Positions 1 through 8,623 of a stretch of DNA of 64,000 nucleotides are shown here, in pieces; the stretch's first letter is position 1; each line of letters starts with the position of its first letter. Both the position numbers and the translations under genes were made by a program. The DNA lies in NCBI GenBank assembly GCA_944548615.1, contig CALYMY010000052.1, positions 1 through 64,000 on the forward strand. Direction: 5' to 3'. Under the pieces are notes generated by a model that had not been told where the DNA came from, ran no database searches, and saw only the letters and a program-made list of their open reading frames with translations. Source of the stretch: Micropterix aruncella (lineage: Eukaryota > Arthropoda > Insecta > Lepidoptera > Micropterigidae).

Positions 1-26
1 GTGTGTGTGTGTATGTGTGTGTGTGT
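1..26. repeat. (GT)n microsatellite at window edge
   Basis: A GT dinucleotide run interrupted once by AT, cut by the left edge of the window. Simple-sequence DNA with no coding content. Confidence 0.9.
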
Positions 27-393
27 AATACAAATATGTTGTTATTTTGGAAATATTATGGGATTATCCTCGTTCAGTTTCTGTTCTTCCTTTACTGAAT
101 ATCCATTGAATGAGTTTTTTCTTTGGCGTACCTTTAAAATTTCTTGATTTGGTAGGTGTACCTTGAACACAAGAAGTTTGCGGAACACTGTTCTACTACA
201 TTGTATTATTAGGCATTTAGGTCTTTCAAGATGGCCCAAACCCAACCTAGTGGCTAGACTAAGAAAAATATTGGATTGATTTGAGACCTTGAGATCTCGC
301 TTCTATCATAACAGCATGTAGTAGTATACATATGGTAATATTCGGATACACGAATAATGTTGAAACTACAGCATACTATTATTTCCATATTAA
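27..393. other. Left flank, no recognisable gene
   Basis: This stretch is single-copy within the window and shares nothing with the satellite to its right. A 67-codon frame is open on the minus strand at 42-245, but I do not recognise the product, see no convincing splice sites or start context, and do not call it a gene. It may be host intergenic DNA or an old unrelated repeat. Confidence 0.5.
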
Positions 394-974
394 GAGGCCG
401 TACACGAAATTTTGCGCATTTCGTGAATTTACGTAATTTTGCAGACGTGAATTTAAGGTTAAAATACTGTATTTCTATAAGTTTTATTGCACAACATATA
501 ACATCATTTATATTATTGTCTAATGAGTGAGCTACTTCTTTGAAAATTATTATAGAATTTTGATTAATTGACCTTAAACCTGTGACTGTTTGTGAATTTT
601 TGCTGTAAGAGATTTAGAATATAACATATTTACCAATCGTTTTGACATCTAAACGGTATAAAAAATTACAATGTATTGTTGTGAAAGTCCTCTATATAAT
701 AAGTGAATCACTTTTTACTACTTTCATATAAAATTGTTGATAAAAAAATATTTAACTTTGTCAAATTTTTTAGAAAATGGGCGAAGAAATGCTTTTGATT
801 TTGGCCTTTTAGAACTCTCGTTCATAAAATAAAAACAACAGAAATAAACTTTAGTTCAATATCCATCCATTTCCTCAAAAAAAAATGCAAAACATTAATT
901 AAAATTGGCAATAAAGTCATTTAAAACAATCTTATTCTCGCGTTATGATACTCGCCTATGATACAATTCACGCC
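394..974. mobile_element. Candidate short TTAA-bounded non-autonomous element
   Basis: The 581-bp interval lies between TTAA at 390-393 and TTAA at 975-978. Its left end starts GAGGCCGTACACG and its right end, read inward on the minus strand, starts GGCGTGAATTG, so the ends share only a loose GGC...GTG...GAA pattern. Near the left end is a small hairpin with CACGAAA and TTTCGTG arms at about 403-425. There is no ORF and the interval is AT-rich. The right end finishes in CGCC-TTAA, the same last four bases as the right end of the large transposon. It could be a MITE of a related TTAA family, but TTAA is common in AT-rich DNA and the termini are weak. Confidence 0.3.
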
Positions 975-978
975 TTAA
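975..978. other. TTAA at left end of transposon copy 1 and of the whole array
   Basis: The TTAA sits between the unique-looking left flank (ending CGCC) and the transposon 5' end (starting GGCG), giving the 12-bp perfect palindrome CGCCTTAAGGCG at 971-982. In the other two transposon copies the left TTAA is preceded by satellite sequence (accg), so this junction differs from the internal ones. Confidence 0.85.
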
Positions 979-1320
979 GGCGCTGATATACGACTTTAAT
1001 GATTTTAAACTGATAATTACGTCTAAACGAGTACTGCTTATGATTCGAAAAAAATATATGTTAAACAAGAGCATTTACCTAATATTTTAATCTGTGAATA
1101 TTTTAGATTTTGTTTATATTACATAGTGTAATTAATTCGGGAAATGAGGTCTAACCGAACACAAAAACGAGAATTACGCAAAAACTATCTAGTGTATTAT
1201 TATGAAACCTGCACCATTTTAAAGATAATTTAATTATCTATCATATTATCTGTGATTTTTTTCAAAAAGTCAAAGAATAATATCCGATTTTGCTTATTCG
1301 AACAAAATTGGTGCGCGAGT

Positions 1321-1383
1321 TATAAAGCGGGCCTCGCCGGCGACGAGAGTCAGTATGACCGCGACCACTGTCACGGGTAGATG
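1321..1383 (+). promoter_or_regulatory. Core promoter of the transposase gene: TATA, Inr, DPE (copy 1)
   Basis: TATAAAG lies at 1321-1327. The arthropod initiator TCAGT lies at 1350-1354, with its A (the presumed +1) at 1352, 31 bp downstream of the TATA start. AGATG at 1379-1383 is at +28 to +32 and fits the downstream promoter element consensus RGWYV. The surrounding 1330-1405 is a GC-rich island in AT-rich DNA. The three-way spacing match is good evidence. Transcription itself is inferred. Confidence 0.75.
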
Positions 1384-1419
1384 CTGACGCTGCGCTCCGA
1401 ACGAGATAAATTACGATAA
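1355..1419 (+). other. Two overlapping short uORFs in the transposase 5' leader
   Basis: If transcription starts at 1352 the leader is 79 nt. It holds an ATG at 1355 with a 10-codon frame ending TGA at 1385-1387, and an ATG at 1381 with a 12-codon frame ending TAA at 1417-1419. Both terminate before the main ATG at 1431. Such uORFs often reduce initiation at the main start; that role here is inference. The first ATG is only 3 nt from the predicted cap and may be skipped. Confidence 0.5.
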
Positions 1420-1430
1420 TTAACAACAAA

Positions 1431-4400
1431 ATGGCCAGAAACTCAAAATTTTTAAAACTTAAACGCAGTATATTAGAGAAAAATAGATTATTAAGGTAAG
1501 TAACGTGTTTTAGTGTATTATTACGTGTATATTATTACCATTTGTCTACTCTGATGCTCATTGCCTGACGTCAAATTGGGGTGACCACACGAATAGGATT
1601 CGTGCAACAATTTAACTAATTAACACATAAAATAAATTACTTCTTTTATTTTATAAACTGACGTGATTACTGTTTTTATTTTAGGCGAATACGAAACAAC
1701 ACTAATTCTGAAGATGTAAATTCACAGACGAGGTGAGTAAACAGTGTAGGTAAACAAAACTACATCAAAAGGTAATGCTCAGAGGTAAATGCATACCTAA
1801 TTTAATATTTTGATTTTAGTGTAATTCGAACAATAATTATGTTTTATCAGAACTTGAAAGTTTTATCAGAACTGTCGGAATCAGAATATTATTTTGAAAT
1901 CAAATATCAAACTTGAATATTGAATTTGAAAATCGATTTAGGGCCGATTTCTATATGAAACCTGCAAGTAAAAGTACAAATATAAGTTGAACCATCGGTT
2001 TACTAAATTCATTCGTAAAGCGACAAAATTTAATTCGGGTTTTCGTAGTATGACGTAAATTATACTTTGTTTGGAGGGGCTGGTTTTTGTTGCAAAAAGA
2101 TAATTATGGGTTTTAGCCAAAAATTTAGTAGTAATAATAATAAACCTACTTATAACATAGTTACGCGCATCCCTGACTCACTGACTGACTTTGTAACGCT
2201 GTAGGTAAAGACAGTATTTTTTTCATTTGTCAGTTTTTAAACTTGAAATGCTACTTCGAATTTCAAACTTGAAATTGTGCTTTGAATTTCGAACTTGACA
2301 TTCTACTACGAATTTCAAACTTAAAATTCTACTTCGAATTTCGAACTTGACATTTTACTTCGAATTTCGAACTTGACATTCTACTACGAATTTCGATCTT
2401 GAAATTCTACTTCGAATTTCGAACTTGACATTTTACTTCGAATTTCGAACTTGACATTCTACTTCGAATTACGAACCTAACATTCAAGTTCGAATTTCGC
2501 ACTTGACATTTTGACATTTGAAATTCGGAATTTCGGTTAAATTTCGATAATTTCGGAATTCGAAATAAAATTTCGAAATTTTGGACTTAGCTAAGGATTC
2601 CATTATAGCATTCATGGTTTGCTCGATATTCAAACTCAGCACTCGTAAAAAAACGACCCTTACTTTGTTTTTGCAGGAATAACTATACCTAATATCATTG
2701 TTTATCTATGTGTAGATCTGAAGTGAACGAAACAACAATTGCTGAGGAGGAAGCCTTGCATATTGGTACAGAAAATGAGAAGTCATTCTCTGACAGGTAA
2801 AAGCATAATTATTATTACTGTGACATCAGCATAACTTGCGCATAGCTTTCTGTTGTACCTATCATATGTTTTGTTTGTAGAAAACCGACAATGTCAATTA
2901 CAGAATTCTTATTAGGTGTATTTTCTTTTCAGAGAGAATGGAGAAGTAGTCAATGGAATGCGAATATTGAATATAACACAGTTTTTTAAAGAGCTTCAAC
3001 AAATATCTTCACATGGGAGTATAGACTGTGGTTTGAAATCAATAGAAATAATATCTGAACGTAAATTGGGGCTACTTTCGAATTTAAAACTAAAATGTAA
3101 GATGTGTAATGAAACCTTTGTCATTTGTTGCAATAACCCTGAAACTGACATAAATATTAACACAGTTGCGGGCGCAATAGCAATAGGTTGTGGCCATTCA
3201 CAGCTAAATGAATTATTAGCCGCAATGGACTTGCCCCAAATATCATATACAATATTTAATAAAAGATTGGAAACTATAAACAAAGTTTGGGAAAAAGAAA
3301 CAACCCAGTCGATGAATGAAGCCGCTAAAGAAGAACGTAGATTGGCTTTTGATGATGGTAAAGTTACTGACAACGGCATACCATTTATTGACGTTATAGC
3401 CGATGGCTGCTGGGGGAAAAGGTCTTATAGGAAAAATTACTCAGCCTTATCAGGCGCAGCTGCAATAATAGGGAAAAGAACCGGGAAAATTCTCTTTATG
3501 GCTGTCAAAAATAAATACTGCTGCATATGCGCCCAAGCTTCGAAGAAATATGTCACGCCTAAGGAGCATGATTGCTACAAAAATTATTCTGGTATTTGAA
3601 ATAGCAATTATTACCACAATATATTTCATATTTAAAACAATTTTATTTATCATTTACATCAATTACATTTTCAGGTCCATCAACCGGAATGGAATCCACC
3701 ATCTTGGTAGAAGGATTTAAAAGAAGCATAGAAATGCACAATTTAATATACGCAAGACTAATATCAGATGGCGATGCAAATACGTATTCTAAATTGTTAC
3801 AGTCAAGACCGTACGAAAATATAACGATAGAAAAAATCGAATGCCGCAACCACCTATTGAGAAACCTTTGCAATAAGTTACAGGCACTTACTACTGATAC
3901 TAAATATTTAATTAAATACAGAAAATACTTAACGAAACAAAGAATACTGTCAATAAGAAAGGTAATCATAACTGCTATAAGAAATCATAAAAAATCTGGC
4001 AATGTTACTACTTTACACAATGATATTATGTTGGCCGCAGAACATGCCTTTGGGATCCATACTACTTGTAAGACATATTTTTGTTCGAAAGTGGGAGAAG
4101 ATAAAAACATAGAAAAAGACATTTTTACAAACGATCTGTGGTATAGAATAAAGTTTATATTAACACATATAGCTGCCCACGCAAGAAGCTTGATCGAAGA
4201 TGTCGACAGCAATGTCGTGGAGCGTTACCATAGCATCGTTGCAAAGTTTGTAGGGGGCAAACGGGTTAATTTTTCCCAGAGGTACCAATACCATATGCGT
4301 TGCAATGCTGCAGCTTTATCGTTCAATGACCATAACCCCTTATCATTGTTGCAAAAATCAATAACGGGCAGGAGTCCTAAAGGAGAATTAAAAAAAATGG

Positions 4401-5452
4401 AAATACGTAAACAAAAACGCCTACAATTAGCAAGAAACAAACATAGGATAAAGAAAAGGTTATATGATCACATCACCGAAAGTTCAATAAATTATGGTGA
4501 GCAATGTTTAAGACCGGATATGCACGATGATATGTTCGAGGAATCAAAAAAAATATTTTTAAACAACTTAACGAAAACTGCTAAACAACGAGAACAAATA
4601 GAAAGAAACACTATTCTACAAAGTGGTTCTAGCGAGTGGCTCGAATTAAGAAGACGGATTTTGACCGCTTCCAACTTTGGACGTGTAATTAAAAGACGAA
4701 ATGATTTGAGTTGCTCCAATTTAGTAAAAGATCTGTTGTACAAAGACTCGATAGGACACGTCAAATCTATAAAACATGGACAAGACAATGAAAATATTGC
4801 AAAAAAACAGTTGTCAAAACAAGAGAATGTGAAAATAGACCCGTGTGGACTTTTCATTGATGAGGAAGTACCGTTTCTTGGTGCGTCACCAGACGGTATC
4901 ATTGATGAAAATACAATTGTTGAAATAAAATGTCCAATCACAGCTTACAAACTAGGATTAGAAAAAGCTATTCATGAAAAAAAGATATCGTTCTACAAAA
5001 AAATACTGAACGGTAATTATATAATAAACAAAGAACATAGTTGGTGGTATCAAATACAGGGGCAATTGCATGTGACAAGAAGATCTAAGTGTATGCTTGG
5101 TATTTGGTCTGGGGATAAGTTTCCTGTTAAAATAGAATTAATTTACAAGGATTGCACCTTTTGGGAAACTAAAATGAAAAATAAGTTGATTAAGTTTTAC
5201 ACAGATTGTATGCTTCCTGAACTGGTAGATCCTAGACATACGAGGAATATGATAATTAGAGACCCATCTTATATAGTTAGTGCTATAGAGGGGCGCAAAA
5301 GGAAAAAGGAAGAGGAAAAAGAAAAGAAAAAAACACAGACAAAAAAACGGAGAATGACTATTTTGAATGAAGTCAATAAAAACGAAGACACACTTCATGA
5401 TCAAAGTCCTGGTATAGCTGCTGAAAAAGTACTGATTTTTGATGAGTTTTAA
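1431..5452 (+). CDS. Transposase with C-terminal YqaJ-type exonuclease domain, five exons (copy 1)
   Basis: The proposed exons are 1431-1495, 1685-1732, 2716-2796, 2933-3591 and 3675-5452. All introns are GT-AG, the frame is kept through every junction and 876 residues result. The long open frame at 2916 begins with GTG inside intron 3 and is not the start; ATG 1431 follows the promoter. Residues 1-64 are a basic then acidic leader (MARNSKFLKLKRS...). CxxC at 120-123 and CC at 130-131 may bind metal. The transposase core has DGCW at 222-225, an alternating ALSGAA strand, HDC at 277-279, SDGD at 315-318, the Mutator-like C-x2-H (C341, H344) and VVERYH with E467. D222, D316 or D318, and E467 are the likely catalytic acids. 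The YqaJ/lambda-exonuclease-type domain spans about 603-760: SSEW...RRILTASNFG, PDG (D691), VEIKCP (E701, K703) and YQIQGQ (Q746). A lysine/arginine-rich tail (826-844) looks like a nuclear signal. The domain pairing occurs in arthropod transposon proteins. The exact exon structure is prediction. Confidence 0.82.
2239..2512. repeat. 26-bp minisatellite in transposase intron 2 (copy 1)
   Basis: Ten full 26-bp units, 2239-2498, and one partial unit follow the pattern gaacttgacattctacttcg-aatttc with a few substitutions each. Unit junctions create pairs of the palindrome TTCGAA. A further TTCG-rich but irregular stretch follows to about 2584. The repeat lies within the 983-bp intron between exons 2 and 3. 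It could be neutral or a cluster of binding sites. Confidence 0.85.
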
Positions 5453-5480
5453 ATTCAGTTACCAATCGAAAAACCCAAAT

Positions 5481-5556
5481 GCACACACGAACACCGCACA
5501 CACACACACACACACACATGCACAAACACACACACGCACACACACCACACACACAT
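5481..5556. repeat. CA-rich microsatellite, transposon copy 1
   Basis: An interrupted (CA)n tract starts about 28 bp after the transposase stop codon. It also marks the truncated 5' edge of the downstream nuclease-gene fragment, so it may sit at an old rearrangement point. Frames across it give His/Thr-rich or Cys/Val-rich strings that are not proteins. Confidence 0.9.
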
Positions 5557-5559
5557 ATG

Positions 5560-6420
5560 TGTCGAAGCTCATCATTTGTTTCAATAGCTGACAAAATATA
5601 CACCCAGTGCACCACTGCTTATTACGGCTCAATCGTGGCAGTAGTTTTCGATGGATACCCAACAGATCCTACATAAAAAGGCACGAAGAGCTCTGAAATC
5701 TCCGGAAATAATATTTGATGAAAATACTAAGGCTTAGGTTTCACAAGAGAATTTCTTATCAAACGACAAAGTAAAATTCGTTTCACCGACCTGCTGAAAA
5801 CGAGAAAGGAAAAGCATAACATTCGGTTACTGCATTCTGAGGAAGATGCTGATAGGCTCATAATCACTACAGCTGTCACTTCGCCTCTTCCTATGATATA
5901 GTTTTAGACGCTGGCGAGGACATCGACTTATTTATAATCCTCACTGGGATCTCACGCCATCGTGAGGTTTTATTTCAAGAAACGTGTAACACACAATGCT
6001 GCAGATGTGATACATTCCAGAATCACCTCTTCAACGTAACATCAAAACCGAAGATTTTTTTTTCATCCACACCTTCAGTGGGTGTGACTCGGCATCTTGC
6101 TTCTTCGGACAAGGGAAGATGAAAATGTTTTTCCAGGTTGAGTACAAGAGAGGCTACTCGTCAATTCTACCGCACCTACCTACTATCAGGTACCAAATTA
6201 AATCGTTCTTATACAGCTCGTATACAGCTCTACTCTATACACTATATTTCTAAACATATAAATTGTCTTTCGTCATTTTCTCTTCAACTGTCAATTCTGT
6301 TCCAGGTGCAGAAATGGCTGGGAGCCGGACTGGACCCTCTCGACTGGGGATGAATATCCACCTCACAAGGCCTCAGTCCCAAAATGATGACCAGGGACGC
6401 AGCGCCACAACACCTTTTGC
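5560..6420 (+). pseudogene. Degraded FEN/PIN-like nuclease gene fragment (copy 1)
   Basis: Separate short frames, read in order on the plus strand, match a recurring metazoan transposon protein pattern: SSFVSIADKIYTQC...VVFDGY (to 5658), FLSN (5753-5764), EEDADRLI (5838-5861), GEDIDLFIIL (5913-5942), HTFSGCD...SCFFGQGK (6068-6115), then LDPLDWG (6328-6351) and MMTRDAAPQHLL. The acidic motifs FDG, DAD, EDxD and GCD are those expected of a FEN1/XPG (PIN-like) nuclease core. The order is conserved but the frame changes several times, stops interrupt it, and the Trp expected after LDWG is TGA. A possible intron spans 6190-6305. The N-terminal half and the usual C-terminal Cys-rich end are missing. 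The family call rests on motif memory, not a search. Confidence 0.65.
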
Positions 6421-6422
6421 CG

Positions 6423-6615
6423 ATTCAGCTACTATACCAGGACTTTGATTACGAATCGTGTCTTCGTCTTTATTGACTTCATTCAAAATCGTCATTTTTC
6501 GTTTCTTGTTTTTTTTCCTCATCCCTTTTCTATTTGCACCCCTGTATAGCACTAACTATATAAGAGGGGTCTCTAATGATCATATTCCTCGTATGCCTAG
6601 GATCGACTAGTTCAT
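6423..6615 (-). pseudogene. Inverted, diverged copy of the transposase-gene 3' end (copy 1)
   Basis: The reverse complement of this interval aligns along its length with 5218-5427, the part of the gene coding for about residues 800-869, including the Lys/Arg-rich tail. Shared blocks include CATACGAGGAATATGAT, TTATATAGTTAGTGCTATA and TTTTGAATGAAGTCAATAAA. The two arms differ by many substitutions and small indels, whereas copies 1 to 3 of the whole element are nearly identical, so this inversion is much older than the amplification. It faces the nuclease-gene fragment tail to tail. Transcripts through both arms could fold into a hairpin with a loop of about 1 kb. Confidence 0.85.
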
Positions 6616-6920
6616 TATCCTATGTTTTTTATTACCTTTATCCTATGTTTTTTTGCTAATTGCGGGCGTTTTTGTTTACGTAATTACGTAATTCTTGTTT
6701 ACCAAATTTTCTAACAATAAGAGAATGATTACAATACAAATCCGATTATTATTTCACATTACGTACTTTTATTTATTTAATACCTTAAAATCTTGAACGT
6801 ACACTATTTTCGTACGTATGGTCACTCTACAAGCCGCTATCGGCCGCGCGGCGTTTCCAGTTCTCTTATCACGCGTTGGCTCCGCCCAATCGCCCGAAGC
6901 CGTTTACAATAGTCGTCGCC
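6616..6920. other. Transposon 3' terminal region (copy 1)
   Basis: This is non-coding. It contains a short direct duplication of the phrase TATCCTATGTTTTTT (6617-6655), the symmetrical TACGTAATTACGTAATT (about 6677-6693), and a GC-rich block at about 6830-6900 just inside the end. It ends CGCC-TTAA. No gene is supported; the 60-codon frame at 6818-7000 crosses the element end into satellite and is not real. Confidence 0.6.
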
Positions 6921-6993
6921 TTAAATCGATAAATCAATATACCTATACAGATATTAAATCGTCTATAATTCCGTTAATATTAATCAGATTTGA

Positions 6994-7287
6994 AAATTAA
7001 AAGAAGCGTTAGATGCGCAAAGCAAAACTCTATTAGATAATAATAAACAGGGAGGACTATTGATGCCTTTTAGCGCAATAGCCCTCAAACGTCGGGAGCC
7101 AATTTATTTCGAAAAATGTGATTTTTTCATAACAATGTCTATGTTCAAAATGAAAGTTTATATAAAAAAATTCAAAATGTCAAAATTTCGAAAATGCCAT
7201 TTCGTAGAGATTTCAAAGGCCTTCGTTCTGTCCGAACACCGTAACGCGTTAGGTTTACTCTATCTCGATTTATTTCGAAAAATGTGA
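6994..7287 (+). pseudogene. Coding-like fragment running into the 166-bp subrepeat
   Basis: A 97-codon open frame follows a TGA. Its first 37 codons (KLKEALDAQSKTLLDNNKQG... then MPFSAIALKRREP) have a protein-like composition with balanced polar and acidic residues. The remainder is translation of the AT-rich 166-bp subrepeat and looks like noise. There is no in-frame ATG until 7063. I do not recognise a family. It recurs in every unit at the same offset. It may be a relic of a gene or of another element from which the unit was built. Confidence 0.3.
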
Positions 7288-7645
7288 TTTTTTCATAATA
7301 ATTTCCAAGTTCAAAATGAAAGTTTATATAATAATTTTCAAAATATCAAAATTTCAAAAATGCCATTTTGTAGAGCTTAAGCGGGGTGTCGATCTCGCCA
7401 AAGACCGCAACGCGGTAGGTTTACTCTATCTCGATTTATTTCGAAAAATGTGATTTTTTCATAACAATTTCTATGTTCAAAATGAAAGTTTATATAAAAA
7501 ATTTCAAAATGTCAAAATTTCGAAAATGCCATTTCGTAGAGATTTCAAAGGCCTTCGTTCTGCCCAAACACCGTAACGCGTTTGATTTACTCTATCATGG
7601 TCTTTTTCGAAAAATGACATTTATTCATAACAATTTCTATGTTCA

Positions 7646-8597
7646 GGAGTTCCCTCGTCGGGAGCCAACCCTGGGTGCAGCAGCCATGTCATGGTGGAAC
7701 TTAGTAATTGCCATCATAATGGAATGCCTATACCAAATTTCACGTCTCTACGGTTGACCGTTGAGGAGTTCCCTCGTCGGGAGCCAACCCTGGGTGCAGC
7801 AGCCATGTCATGGTGGAACTTAGTAATTGCCATCATAATGGAATGCCTATACCAAATTTCACGTCTCTACGGTTGACCGTTGAGGAGTTCCCTCGTCGGG
7901 AGCCAACCCTGGGTGCAGCAGCGATGTCATGGTGGAACTTAGAAATTGCCGTCATAATGGAATGCCTATACCAAATTTCACGTCTCTACGGTTGACCGTT
8001 GAGGAGTTCCCTCGTCGGGAGCCAACCCTGGGTGCAGCAGCCATGTCATGGTGGAACTTAGTAATTGCCATCATAATGGAATGCCTATACCAAATTTCAC
8101 GTCTCTACGGTTGATCGTTGAGGAGTTCCCTCGTCGGGAGCCAACCCTGGGTGCAGCAGCCATGTCATGGTGGAACTTAGTAATTGCCATCATAATGGAA
8201 TGCCTATACCAAATTTCACGTCTCTACGGTTGACCGTTGAGGAGTTCCCTCGTCGGGAGCCAACCCTGGGTGCAGCAGCCATGTCATGGTGGAACTTAGT
8301 AATTGCCATCATAATGGAATGCCTATACCAAATTTCACGTCTCTACGGTTGACCGTTGAGGAGTTCCCTCGTCGGGAACCAACCCTGGGTGCAGCAGCCA
8401 TGTCATAGTGGAACTTAGTAATTGCCATCATAATGGAATGCCTATACCAAATTTCACGTCTCTACGGTTGACCATTGAGAAGTTCCCTCGTCGGGAGCCA
8501 ACCCTGGGTGCAGCAGCCATGTCATGGTGGAACTTAGTAATTGCCATCATAATGGAATGCCTATACCAAATTTCACGTCTCTACGGTTGACCGTTGA
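7646..8597. repeat. 119-bp satellite array (8 monomers) of unit 1
   Basis: Exactly eight monomers of 119 bp start GGAGTTCCCTCGTCGGGAGC and end GACCGTTGA, followed by a 14-base start of a ninth that breaks off at CTCGTC. Each monomer carries overlapping 61-codon frames, but 119 is not a multiple of three, so no frame continues through the array and each terminates in the next monomer. The array is non-coding. Arrays of the same monomer occur in all 18 complete units, 190 full monomers in total. Confidence 0.95.
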
Positions 8598-8623
8598 GGA
8601 GTTCCCTCGTCCTTGTCACGTAC

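Larger units (their letters stand above)
979..6920 (+). mobile_element. TTAA-type DNA transposon copy 1 (Kolobok-like), 5942 bp
   Basis: The boundaries are defined by comparison inside the window. The outer sequence is TTAA on both sides, and the element runs from GGCGCTGATATACGACTT to ACAATAGTCGTCGCC. Inverted termini are short: GGCG is exact, then both ends carry ACGACT, offset by 7 bp. The right flank TTAAATCGATAAATC equals the empty site seen in many satellite units. Inside, in order: promoter, a five-exon transposase/nuclease gene, a CA microsatellite, a degraded FEN/PIN-like gene fragment, an inverted transposase-tail fragment and a 3' terminal region. Known families with TTAA duplications include piggyBac and Kolobok. 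The protein core resembles the Mutator-like/Kolobok group, so Kolobok is favoured. The family assignment is inference. Confidence 0.88.

Noticed and set aside
1938..2120. 60-codon minus-strand frame in intron 2
   Set aside because: It is intronic and AT-rich with no recognisable motif. It is present in all three copies only because the copies are nearly identical.
4492..4941. 149-codon minus-strand frame (and other minus-strand frames across 2996-5404) as genes
   Set aside because: They lie antisense within the transposase exons and read as shadows of the real coding frame.
5373..5676. Cys/Val-rich and His/Thr-rich small proteins
   Set aside because: They are translations of the CA microsatellite on either strand. 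Only the C-terminal part of the plus frame (from about 5560) has meaning, as part of the nuclease pseudogene.
979..6920. piggyBac element, because of TTAA
   Set aside because: The termini are GGCG rather than the CCY-type start usual for piggyBac, and the protein has a Mutator-like C-x2-H/DGD core with a YqaJ domain and no piggyBac-type organisation. The choice rests on motifs only.
7691..8590. Dozens of repeated 60-61 codon frames (MVELSNC... pattern) as a tandem gene family
   Set aside because: They are translations of the 119-bp monomer. Its length is not a multiple of three, every frame stops in the next monomer, and there is no promoter, splice structure or codon-level constraint.
7646..8597. 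CRISPR-like array
   Set aside because: The monomers are head-to-tail satellite units with no unique spacers, the period is 119 bp, and the context is eukaryotic.
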